Shown piece by piece: positions 8,541-17,449 of a stretch of DNA of 64,000 nt; within the stretch, counting starts at the first letter, position 1; each line of letters starts with the position of its first letter. The notes under the pieces are model-generated. The model searched no databases, had not been told where the DNA came from, and saw nothing but the letters and a program-made list of their open reading frames with translations. The translations under genes were made by a program, and so were the position numbers. This stretch comes from Bradyrhizobium sp. CB1717 (GTDB taxonomy: Bacteria; Pseudomonadota; Alphaproteobacteria; Rhizobiales; Xanthobacteraceae), in contig NZ_CP121666.1 of assembly GCF_029714325.1 (NCBI RefSeq), forward strand, positions 496,001 to 560,000, given 5' to 3'.

Positions 8541-11500
8541 CTATTGCCAAGTCGGAAACAGAAGACGTTCTACGTCTAACAGCGAAGTCGGGTGTTCTTT
8601 GAGTAGGGTGCGGAGTCCGTCTCGATCGATTAACTGGACCTTATTCAGCTCGGCATGTCGCTTCGCGTTATCATTGAAGTAGGAGTTCGTCACGCAGACT
8701 CTTATAAAATTGACGCCCGGGTGCCTGCACCTGTAGGAAGCTTCCCCGGCTACGACATCCTTGATCGCATCCCAGCCCAATCGCGATTCTGGAACAGTTG
8801 AGCTCTTGCACTGAACGAGCTCGCCAGCGGAGCCGATGGCAACTACGTCAACACCATCGTCAAAGCTTGCTGGCGTTCTATACACGTATCCAAATCCCCT
8901 CCGTTGCCAGAGTGACGCAATCAGACACTCAAAATAGTCTGGCCGCATACTGGCAACATCATCGATCGTAAGGGATGTATCCGAGTGTAGTCGCGTGTCG
9001 CCGGGCGACAAGTTATTCAGATCGAAGTCGTGTGGGTTTATATCTCCTGCCCCATTTAGCATGTCGTCCGCGAGAGACCTCTTTGCAGTCAGCAAACGAT
9101 CAAGCTGGACTTCGAAAGTGGTAAAATCATCGGCGTGGATGGTGGGATAGTAGACATACACGTCCTTCTCCTGTCCAATCCGATACGCGCGGTCCGTCGC
9201 TTGATCCTCTTTCGCCGGATTCCAGGTCCGCGTGAAATGAATCACATGGTTCGCTGCCTGGATATTGAGTCCAAACCCCACCGCAACAGGCGAAAGGATG
9301 ATAACGCCGAACCCAGTCTTTTCCTGGAAAAACTTAATCCGCTTCTGTCGACTGGCGATATGAGAGGCGGCAGCAGTCGTATCGCCGTTAATGATATCTG
9401 CCGTGAGCCCGAACTCCTCCTCGATATAGTGTCGCAAAAGTCTCTGAATCACTCTGAATTCACAAAAGATAATGGCCTTTTCCTTCCTTTTCTGAATTGA
9501 GGCCAACGATCTAAGGAGCCAATCCAGCTTTGGCGATTTGGCCCGATAGTGCTTGATCGGCTCTGCCTGGAATTCATTTAACCCATACTTTCTGGGGTCA
9601 GTGCATACCAAGCGTAAATACTGAAGAAGAGTGAGGTGATTTCTGAAGGGATTTCCGTCCGCGTCGATCGAACGATTCTGAAAGCGATCAATTGCCTGAG
9701 AATAGAGGGTCCTCTGGTGAACTGAGATCGGGAGCCGTCTGCATCCCTCGTCGACGACCTTGAGCTTGAGATCCCTCGCTACGTCCCTCTTCAATCTGCG
9801 CAGAATCTGTGGTTCGACCTTCGCTCGAAGCTCTTCGATCCTCTGCCGCTCCTCGCCCGTTTGGGCCTCTATAGGACGTCGATATGTCTGCCCAAAGTCA
9901 TTCAGAGCGCCCAACAGGCCAGGCTGCACGAAATCGAACAAGCACCAAAGGTCGGCAAGCGAATTTTCAACCGGGGTACCGGTGCAAGCGATCCTGAACT
10001 TAGCTGACTGTTTTTTGGCAGCTCGCGTCACCAAAGCATTAGGGTTCTTGATCTTCTGCGCTTCGTCGCAGACCATAATGGACCACTGCTGGGTGGCAAA
10101 AGAGAACTCCAGATCTCGCAACGTCTCATACGTGGTCAGCACAATCCGCGACCTTCCAACCCAGCCTGGCTTCAGAAACTTAACCAGCCCTTCTTCCTGA
10201 AGCTTTAGGTCGACTCGCTCTCGAGGTACTCGTATTCTTGCAAGCTCGGATCCGTAGGCCATCAGCAGGATTGACGGCTCGACGTCAAAGAATTTGACTA
10301 GTTCATCCTTCCAGTTCTCGAGGAGGGCGACAGGCGCAACAATAAGAACGGGGTCAAGGAAGGAGTCTCGATCGAGGGCATCGAGAGCAAGAGCAAGTAG
10401 TTGGAGCGTTTTCCCTAGCCCCATGTCATCTGCTAGAATCACTCCGCGGCAAAGATCAGGAGCTTTGCTTAAGCGATACTGAAGCCAAGCGAGCCCGTCC
10501 ATCTGATGCTGCTTCAGCTCAATCGAGCCCTTCAACGCTCTGGGGAGTCGAGGTTCAACAATCGCATCCTGCATCAGATCGCGCCGAACCTCCTCGTAGT
10601 CGATCGTAAGTATGTTCGACCGAAGTAGAAGTACCTTTTTAGGCCCCGACTTCTCGTCCCGCTTGGCTGCTTTATCAGGATCGAACGATTTCGCGGCGAT
10701 CTCGGAGGAGACGTTGGCAAATGTGGCTAACAGCGCTTCGGCGTCGGCTATTTTGATCGACCCGCCCAGTTCCTTAAGCTCGATCTCCGCATTTTCGTCG
10801 TGCCGCGCCTTCTCAATCTGATTTCCTATCCGCTCTGCAAGCTCCTTCGTAAATGGTACGGCGATCGGTTCGTTTGCTCCGTCCGGAGTCCAGGCAATTA
10901 ACGGCACGACATTATCTGGTATCCACCCCTCGCCCTCGACCTTCTTGGCAATGAAAGGCGAATGATACGGCTTGTCGACCCCGATGCCCTCGATCCGCCG
11001 ATAGTAGTTCGACAAATCATAAACGCTCGAATGATCGACCAGCCATCTCGGCTTTTGGAGCTCATCCAAGGCCTGCTGAAGATTATCGAGCTGCAGGGCC
11101 GTATCGCCCAGCAATTCAAACTCATATCCCTTCCACGCGAACACCTGCATTCCGCCAGCAATCCGAGATCGCGCCTGCCCAATGAAGGAAGACAGCTCCT
11201 CGGCGCTCGCGAAATCTCGAATTTCGCTACGGGGATTGCCCGCTATCAGGCTTTCAATGACTAAACTCACGCACGTTGGCGCGCCGGTCGGATCGCGTTC
11301 GATCTTCGCAATGAAATGGTCGAACGCAATTCCTGCGGCTGCTTTGGCCTCCTCGATCTGGTCGGGATCGAGCACTTTAACGGCATCATCACCGAGAGCG
11401 CTAAACGGATTCGACAAGAATGCTTCAGCCCGCGCACCTACTACTCTTCGACCTGGAAACTGCTTGATCTCCTGCAAGACTGTGCGAACGGCCGGCGTTA

Positions 11501-12290
11501 TGACGACTTGAACAATGCCGCTGTCCGTGGGGATGTCGTATCGCTTTGGAACGCTTGAAAGCCGATCAAATTGATCAATCCATCCCTTCGGCGCTTCTTG
11601 GAATTGCGGTTCGACTTCTACTAGTTTTGCTCCTCCGATGTCACTTCTTCTGAGCTTCAAGTCGAGTTTCTCAGGAGTTAGGACAACCGTCCCAAATAGA
11701 AATGCATCCAACCCTGCCTTTGCGTCCATCGCGCGCTTGCGTATTTCACCCCAAGCCTGTCGGTGAAAGTCAGGATTGCGATCTTGGGCTGAACGCTTGG
11801 CAAACTCCACGACCCTACGTGTAAGATCCCAACTTTCGTACGACAGGAGGGCTGTCTGTCCCTGATACGTAACCAAGCCACCCTGCCGTTTTAGATCGGT
11901 TAGCCTGCGACCTTCTTTGTCGCGCCAGCCCGTAATCCTGATAGTGAAGTCCGCGTCCGCAAGCGATTGAGAGCTTTCAAGAATCGGGGCGATCTCGTCT
12001 CGCCGCGGGATTCCTAGAATGTTAGTGACGTCGCTGTATTCTGGGCGGCTCAGGGCTGAATACAGGCATGGCCAGGGAATCGTCCAACAATCTGTCTCGC
12101 TAACGGCAATAGCATCATCTTCCAATTGCTCAAGGAGCGGAATGCAAGCAGGGTCCAATGGATGAGCAGCGATTCCATCGCCATCAGCTAGGGAAGAGTT
12201 TTCTCTTTTGACAACGATTGACGCTTCGCCGAACCCTATGAACAGCTGCCCTGTCCCCCTCCGGAAGCGATTGCCCAGCCAGCTGACCAT
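8541..12290 (-). CDS. zorD: Zorya effector ZorD: SNF2-type helicase with C-terminal Mrr-like nuclease domain
   Basis: About 1249 residues from the ATG at 12290, whose first base is shared with the zorC stop (TGATG), so coupled. An ATG 21 bases further upstream gives a longer alternative. Visible helicase motifs: Walker A ADDMGLGKT near residue 618, DEAQ box near 741, motif VI QATDRAYRIGQ near 1020. The C-terminal 140 residues hold DGVDVVAIGSAGELVQCKSS, the D-x(n)-Q-x-K active site of Mrr/restriction-endonuclease folds. Family knowledge: ZorD is the type I Zorya DNA-acting effector. It lies on the strand opposite to zorAB, which is unusual for the system. Confidence 0.9.
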   Translation of the reverse strand: MVSWLGNRFRRGTGQLFIGFGEASIVVKRENSSLADGDGIAAHPLDPACIPLLEQLEDDAIAVSETDCWTIPWPCLYSALSRPEYSDVTNILGIPRRDEIAPILESSQSLADADFTIRITGWRDKEGRRLTDLKRQGGLVTYQGQTALLSYESWDLTRRVVEFAKRSAQDRNPDFHRQAWGEIRKRAMDAKAGLDAFLFGTVVLTPEKLDLKLRRSDIGGAKLVEVEPQFQEAPKGWIDQFDRLSSVPKRYDIPTDSGIVQVVITPAVRTVLQEIKQFPGRRVVGARAEAFLSNPFSALGDDAVKVLDPDQIEEAKAAAGIAFDHFIAKIERDPTGAPTCVSLVIESLIAGNPRSEIRDFASAEELSSFIGQARSRIAGGMQVFAWKGYEFELLGDTALQLDNLQQALDELQKPRWLVDHSSVYDLSNYYRRIEGIGVDKPYHSPFIAKKVEGEGWIPDNVVPLIAWTPDGANEPIAVPFTKELAERIGNQIEKARHDENAEIELKELGGSIKIADAEALLATFANVSSEIAAKSFDPDKAAKRDEKSGPKKVLLLRSNILTIDYEEVRRDLMQDAIVEPRLPRALKGSIELKQHQMDGLAWLQYRLSKAPDLCRGVILADDMGLGKTLQLLALALDALDRDSFLDPVLIVAPVALLENWKDELVKFFDVEPSILLMAYGSELARIRVPRERVDLKLQEEGLVKFLKPGWVGRSRIVLTTYETLRDLEFSFATQQWSIMVCDEAQKIKNPNALVTRAAKKQSAKFRIACTGTPVENSLADLWCLFDFVQPGLLGALNDFGQTYRRPIEAQTGEERQRIEELRAKVEPQILRRLKRDVARDLKLKVVDEGCRRLPISVHQRTLYSQAIDRFQNRSIDADGNPFRNHLTLLQYLRLVCTDPRKYGLNEFQAEPIKHYRAKSPKLDWLLRSLASIQKRKEKAIIFCEFRVIQRLLRHYIEEEFGLTADIINGDTTAAASHIASRQKRIKFFQEKTGFGVIILSPVAVGFGLNIQAANHVIHFTRTWNPAKEDQATDRAYRIGQEKDVYVYYPTIHADDFTTFEVQLDRLLTAKRSLADDMLNGAGDINPHDFDLNNLSPGDTRLHSDTSLTIDDVASMRPDYFECLIASLWQRRGFGYVYRTPASFDDGVDVVAIGSAGELVQCKSSTVPESRLGWDAIKDVVAGEASYRCRHPGVNFIRVCVTNSYFNDNAKRHAELNKVQLIDRDGLRTLLKEHPTSLLDVERLLFPTWQ

Positions 12291-13969
12291 CACGAAACCT
12301 TGCGCCACCATCCGCGGCTTTGACGAAACTGGAAACCCCAGGTTCGCAATTGCTGGGCAACATTCCCTTCAGCCTCATGGCTCTCAACCCAGAGATTTCC
12401 GCTTACTTCCGTCAAATCTCGAACCTTTATATTGCGGCTCTTACAAAAGGCCTCCAAGGCCCCGCGTGAATATGAAAGCAAGGGTGGCGCTGACTGTTGC
12501 GTAGTGCTGGACGGCGCTGCTCTCAATCGACCATCATTTGATGACCGTCGTGTTCCAGAGCTGCTGCCTATGAGCTCACTAAGAATCCCACGAAACTTTC
12601 CTTCCCATGGCTCGGAAGCTCCATCTACGTGCAACAGGCGATGCAGGCAGTCCTGGCTTTTTAGTTCAGTGCGATCGCCCGAAATGGATCTTTGATTCAG
12701 ATTAAATGGAGCTCGATCTTTCTCGAAGACGAAGCAGGCATTTCCCTTAGCTCCGAACTCCACGACCGTGAACCTCCCAATCTGCATGATGAATGCATTG
12801 TTATGTGCAGAGCCACCGTTTAGCAGCTCTAGAACGCGGCCGGTCATTTTCTTCCGTAGCTCGGCTAAATCTCGCGACAAGCTCGCCTGAGCAGTTCTGC
12901 CCAACGCAAAGTACATGTCATCGATCTTGTCATGATAAGATCGCCAAAACTTCAGCCGGCGCCTATCATTGGTGCCGTCCTCAGCGAGGACGCTAAAGAA
13001 TTGCTGAATGAACTCCAGCTTAAGCCAATCGACTATCATTTGGCGCGCAGACGCAGATAGCGCAAACCAGCGGCCACTGTTCGAAGGAAGCCAAGGAATG
13101 CCCCAGAACTTCACTGCGAAATCACTCAGGGCAAGATTTTGTGTTCGCTCGGAGCAGTCGGCATACCGCTCGAGGATGAGTCTAAGGCCAGAATTTAGCA
13201 CCTGACCATTTTCCTGCAGCAAGCCCAAGAGATGCGGAAGGCCAGCCCTAAACTCATCATCCGGGGCTTTCGCCGCATGCTCAATTCGATCGATCAAATA
13301 TCGATTCTGAATCCAGGATCGCTTTGAAATATCGAGCTGAGAACATACGGATCGAAACTCTGCATCGGCCGTCTCAGCTGTAGAATAACGCTTCGTCGGC
13401 TCATTCGAGAGCAAGTTGACGTGCTGACGAAGCGTCTTAATCCAATCAGGTACGTAAGCCGTTCCCTCAAGACAGCCAATCTCATTCAGCAAAAAAGCCT
13501 GCAAGCTTTCAAACTGAGGCTTCACTGGTGCAAACCGTGTGCTGTCGCCGAAATCATAGTTGAAGTAGCTAGATAGAAGTCCCCTATAGCACCTTCGAAG
13601 CAGGCGAGGGCGATCCCGCAACTTGGCGACGAGATCCAAAAGCCTGTGAAAGAGGTTCTTCTTGTCCCCCAAGCCGGGAACTGTGTCGCCAGTGCCGTTC
13701 AGGCAACCGAACGTTATCAACTGAAGATCGCGAAACGATACTTTATCGTTGGGAGATCCCACGAAACGCCTAATAGCGGTTGCAATGATATCGTCAGGTG
13801 GTGCGTTGGTGCCCTCGGCATCATTGAGCCATTTTCTGAGAGTGCCAACTTCGCGCTCTAGCTGACGCAAATCAAACGTCAGGCCGCCAAAGGCGGTGTC
13901 GTTGATCTGCCGCATCCTCTGACTGAGGCTAGACAGTCGCGAAGCCATGCCCCCCTTGCCCGTCGGCAT
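12290..13969 (-). CDS. zorC: Zorya protein ZorC (EH-signature domain)
   Basis: 559 residues. The region RLKFWRSYHDKIDDMYFALG (near 340-360) followed by AHNNAFIMQIGRFTVVEFG fits the EH_Signature domain that defines ZorC, a DNA-binding partner of ZorD in type I Zorya. The N-terminal part is helical with no recognised motif. The ATG at 13969 is preceded by a GAGAAG-like ribosome site; an internal Met at residue 8 is an alternative. zorC and zorD form a two-gene minus-strand operon converging on zorAB. With zorA, zorB and zorD the set is complete for type I Zorya. Confidence 0.85.
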   Translation of the reverse strand: MPTGKGGMASRLSSLSQRMRQINDTAFGGLTFDLRQLEREVGTLRKWLNDAEGTNAPPDDIIATAIRRFVGSPNDKVSFRDLQLITFGCLNGTGDTVPGLGDKKNLFHRLLDLVAKLRDRPRLLRRCYRGLLSSYFNYDFGDSTRFAPVKPQFESLQAFLLNEIGCLEGTAYVPDWIKTLRQHVNLLSNEPTKRYSTAETADAEFRSVCSQLDISKRSWIQNRYLIDRIEHAAKAPDDEFRAGLPHLLGLLQENGQVLNSGLRLILERYADCSERTQNLALSDFAVKFWGIPWLPSNSGRWFALSASARQMIVDWLKLEFIQQFFSVLAEDGTNDRRRLKFWRSYHDKIDDMYFALGRTAQASLSRDLAELRKKMTGRVLELLNGGSAHNNAFIMQIGRFTVVEFGAKGNACFVFEKDRAPFNLNQRSISGDRTELKSQDCLHRLLHVDGASEPWEGKFRGILSELIGSSSGTRRSSNDGRLRAAPSSTTQQSAPPLLSYSRGALEAFCKSRNIKVRDLTEVSGNLWVESHEAEGNVAQQLRTWGFQFRQSRGWWRKVS

Positions 13970-14300
13970 TTTGTCTTCTCGAATCTAGGTTCTTCAGCGG
14001 CCAAAGTGTCTTCCGATGCCGCTCTAAATTGAAAGACATGTTAATAACACATATAGGCGTTCACAACCAGCACGTTCATTTGTACTGTAGCAGCCACAAA
14101 ATTTTCAAGGTGGGCATACCTAAGGAAACGGCATCCGTTCGGATTATTTCTGCTGTTCGCTTGGCTGGTTGCTCGAGGGAGCGGCGCTTTTGCCGGCATT
14201 TGCCAATCCGGATCTCCTTGAGGGGCCGTAAGTAGTGTCGAAGAGGTGCGTCTCGTCAACGGTCTTTGCGCACTGAAAGAACCTGGAGAAGCGGCGGCGC
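13970..14300. other. Divergent intergenic region between zorC and the DUF6361 gene
   Basis: 331 bases that must hold the promoters of both the zorCD operon (leftward) and the DUF6361-PLD-helicase operon (rightward). I see no convincing coding sequence, repeat or strong consensus promoter. The short open frames here have no protein-like character. Confidence 0.5.
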
Positions 14301-15659
14301 ATGGCTAGGCCAGCGATAAGCTCAACTACTTCGCCTTTGGGTTGGATCGAAATATCGGACACAGCCCTGCAGCGTTTGCGTAGCGAACTAGAGCAGAAGG
14401 GGCAAGGGGTCGTTGACGAGATGGGGGTCCTTGCGATCCACGCGGGCTACGCAGACTATTTTTTTCCCGGCACATCGGTGCTTCAGACTCGCCCGCGATA
14501 CTTGTTCTTCGCTTGTTGGAATTTTCTATGGCTAGCTCGGCAACGGGGAGTGAGCGCGACGAACTTACTTAAAAGGAAGGATGAGGCCGAGCTGTGGGTG
14601 ACCGGCCAACTCGTGGCCACAAGGAAACGAATCTCAGCTTTGAACGAGCCCACGGCTAGTGTGGACGGAATCATAGGCATTCAAGTCTTTGATGAGGAGC
14701 CGCCTCGGGTTCCAGCGCAGCGCGTCGACTTCATCTATTGGACAGCTATGCGTCGATGGGGCTTCTACCGCAGCCGTATCGCTCAAGAACGAGCACGTCT
14801 ATTTAATCGCTGGCGTGGATCAGCAATTGGCCGCGTGGGTGATGATATAGGCGAGACCGCCGATGACGTAATTCGCGAAGAAAGGCTCGCGGAGTTCCTT
14901 GTTCCAGAAGCGCCGTCGGGGTGGCAAAGCGAAGATGGAGAGGGCCTCGACTTTGAGTTGAAGGGCGCTGAAGCCGTTTGGCTGCGGGATCGACTTCTGT
15001 CGATCGAAGATGTGGCAGAGGGGCCGTGCCTACTCGCGAAGGCTGCGGAGTTGTGCGTGGAGTCGCCGCCTCAATTGGAGCCCTCCTCGATTCGCTTGTG
15101 GGACGACGTCTTGATTCGACAATCGGCCAAGTCAGCGATGCAGCTTGATCGTCTCGAGAGAGCAAGACAAGCGTCTTACCTCAGCCACTACGTTCGCGCG
15201 ATTTACGCCGCGCTTGTTGAATGGGTCGTAGAGACTACGGCATCACCGCGCCGCGATCTCCCGCTCAGGTATTATCGAGAGTTACTCGGTGACCTCGCCG
15301 AAGACCGAGCAATGCGCGATGTCGCCCTAGCGCTCTCGTTGCATTCGCTCTTCGCTGATGTGCCGCGAATTCCCGGTGCTTTGCAGAAATGCCTTCACCA
15401 TGTCCAAGTTGGTCTCCGGAAGGTGGCGGGTGGTGAAAAGGCCGAAGCAGTCTTTATGAATAACGTGACACACCGGCTCTTCGAGCTCGTCGAGCGACGT
15501 CGAAAGGGGGGTCGTGCTCGGTTGTCCCGAACGGAGCAAGGTGCGGCGCGCCGCATTGGCTTTGATCGAAATACTATCAATGTATACGACCTCGACTACC
15601 GCTGGGGCCAAGTCCGCTCCTTGCTCGCGGATCTCCACCGTGGCTTAACCCGCGCATGA
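14301..15659 (+). CDS. DUF6361-family protein
   Basis: 452 residues, soluble, no signal peptide or membrane helix. The N-terminal layout (LGWIEISDTALQRLR, then DEMGVLAIHAGYADYFFPGTSVLQTR and YLFFACWNFLWLARQ) is what I associate with DUF6361, a family of unknown function seen beside helicase and phospholipase D-like genes. I see no catalytic motif. Its stop overlaps the next start by four bases (ATGA), and that gene overlaps the third in the same way, so the three products are probably made in balanced amounts and act together. A sensor or adaptor role in DNA defence is inferred only from company. Confidence 0.7.
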   Translation: MARPAISSTTSPLGWIEISDTALQRLRSELEQKGQGVVDEMGVLAIHAGYADYFFPGTSVLQTRPRYLFFACWNFLWLARQRGVSATNLLKRKDEAELWVTGQLVATRKRISALNEPTASVDGIIGIQVFDEEPPRVPAQRVDFIYWTAMRRWGFYRSRIAQERARLFNRWRGSAIGRVGDDIGETADDVIREERLAEFLVPEAPSGWQSEDGEGLDFELKGAEAVWLRDRLLSIEDVAEGPCLLAKAAELCVESPPQLEPSSIRLWDDVLIRQSAKSAMQLDRLERARQASYLSHYVRAIYAALVEWVVETTASPRRDLPLRYYRELLGDLAEDRAMRDVALALSLHSLFADVPRIPGALQKCLHHVQVGLRKVAGGEKAEAVFMNNVTHRLFELVERRRKGGRARLSRTEQGAARRIGFDRNTINVYDLDYRWGQVRSLLADLHRGLTRA

Positions 15660-17449
15660 TGCAGTCCACCATCGGCCTTTTGGAGAAGCTGCGTCCGCCA
15701 ACGGGATTTAAGACCGTGGCTGCGCTTGGCACAACTTATTCAGCAGACCTTCTCGCCTGTATGGCCGTTCTGACGACAATGGATGGTAGCGATACAGAGC
15801 AACTTTGCTATGGCCGGGTTGAGGCCTACCGTGCTCTCGATCGTCTCCGCGACAAGGTCCGCATTTGCTATCACGCCGGCCGCCTTAGCCGCCGTGACGG
15901 CCAAAAATACCCATCCTTGGCGCTACTCGATCGTATAGTGGCGCCTATCCGCCTCTCAGGACGAAGATCGTTTCATCCCAAGGTCTGGTTGGTACGTCAA
16001 ATCGATAATATGAGCAGGGAACGCTTCGTTCTCGTGGTGAGCTCTCGCAATATCACCACCTCAATGGACTGGGATCTTGGCATTGCTCTAGAGGGTAGTT
16101 TGGAGGGTGGCGGCGTGACCTTGCCGCGCGTTCGCGCCTTTGCCGAGCATGTCTTGGGGCTAGCAGGTGAGGTCGATAGGCTCAGCACCCTAGGTAAGCT
16201 AGATGATGTTCGATGGAGATTACCGCCGCATGTCCGACAGCTAGCTTTCGATTTTCAGGCAGGTGGCGCCGACTCACAACAGTTGCACAGTGAGTGGGGC
16301 ACATTCACAGCCAAGCCTTCGCGCGTACTGCTTTTGTCGCCGTTCATCGACGAGCGGATGGTTGAGGAAGCGGCGGCGCGGTGGCGTCATGTCCGGACCC
16401 GGCGCCTTATCGCTGGTAGGGAAGGCCTCAGATCCGTCGCGCTCGGACCCAAGCGACGGGCGCTGCAGGTGCTCGAGCCGCGCGAAATGGTAGCTGCCTC
16501 CGAGGCAGCAGATCCTCCGGAAGCAGAGGCAGGCGAAACGAGCGAATACGAAATTGAGCAAGTTCGTGCGCTTCATGCAAAGGTCATCGCAATTGAAGAT
16601 GGTCGGCGTGCAACAGTAATTGTCGGGAGCAATAATCTCACGGGCCCTGGCTGGTGCGGCGGTAACACCGAGGCGTATGTTCGGTTAGTTGGTGATGCCT
16701 CAATCTGCGATGCGCTTTGGGACTGGGCCGGCGCGCAGGCGCAAGTCTTTGACTTCCCAGAGCTTGGAACGCCCCAATCCCCGCCTGACATTCTTGAACA
16801 GATGAGAAGTAAACTCCATGCTGTACTTTTTCGACTGGAGGATCCTGGGGCAGGAGCTCCGTCCCGCCTCGTAATGCTAGATCCACCGAAGCTCCAGCTA
16901 CCTGAAGGTGTTCGAATGGAGGTGGCGCGTTACACCACACCCCGCGATGCCGTGTCTTTTCCCAGTGATAGTAGCACCGTAAGCATTCCCGCTTGCACAC
17001 CCGCACTGCGAACCTGCTTTGTCGTCTGCACGCTCCGTTGCGGTGACGACGAGACGGCCTGGATCGCCGCGGCTACCCTGGACCCGCCCCTCGGTGATGA
17101 GAGAGATCGTGAGCTCGCGGCGCAATTGCTTGGTCTTCGCGAGTTTCTTGCATACCTCCAGTCGCTGCGGTCCGACGAGACCATTCTCGGAATCGTCGAA
17201 GGGGACTCGAGAGATAATAACACGGGGGAGCCTCCGCGAGATCCCCAAGCTAGGCTAGTCGATAGCGTGAGCCTTGAAGGACTGCTGAGGCAGCTCGTCG
17301 CCGATCCAGAGGCCTTTCACGAGATGGACCTTACGGTCATCCGCTATGGCGAGTTGATAAAAATGGGCCAGCTCTCCCGTAACGAGCGGGAGTTACTTGC
17401 CGACTTTCTCAAGGCGTGGGGTGTGATTCGGGAGGCATTCAGCCGATGA
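15656..17449 (+). CDS. Phospholipase D-like (HKD) family protein
   Basis: 597 residues with two HKD-type half-sites: FHPKVWLV near residue 105 followed by VVSSRNITTS, and LHAKVIAI near 304 followed by VIVGSNNLTGPG. Both show the H-x-K plus downstream S/G-x-x-N pattern of PLD-superfamily phosphodiesterases, which include nucleases such as those in several phage-defence systems. The C-terminal 230 residues are unassigned. It overlaps both neighbours by four bases (ATGA). A nuclease partner for the downstream helicase is the likely role; lipid cleavage is improbable in this setting. Confidence 0.8.
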   Translation: MMQSTIGLLEKLRPPTGFKTVAALGTTYSADLLACMAVLTTMDGSDTEQLCYGRVEAYRALDRLRDKVRICYHAGRLSRRDGQKYPSLALLDRIVAPIRLSGRRSFHPKVWLVRQIDNMSRERFVLVVSSRNITTSMDWDLGIALEGSLEGGGVTLPRVRAFAEHVLGLAGEVDRLSTLGKLDDVRWRLPPHVRQLAFDFQAGGADSQQLHSEWGTFTAKPSRVLLLSPFIDERMVEEAAARWRHVRTRRLIAGREGLRSVALGPKRRALQVLEPREMVAASEAADPPEAEAGETSEYEIEQVRALHAKVIAIEDGRRATVIVGSNNLTGPGWCGGNTEAYVRLVGDASICDALWDWAGAQAQVFDFPELGTPQSPPDILEQMRSKLHAVLFRLEDPGAGAPSRLVMLDPPKLQLPEGVRMEVARYTTPRDAVSFPSDSSTVSIPACTPALRTCFVVCTLRCGDDETAWIAAATLDPPLGDERDRELAAQLLGLREFLAYLQSLRSDETILGIVEGDSRDNNTGEPPRDPQARLVDSVSLEGLLRQLVADPEAFHEMDLTVIRYGELIKMGQLSRNERELLADFLKAWGVIREAFSR

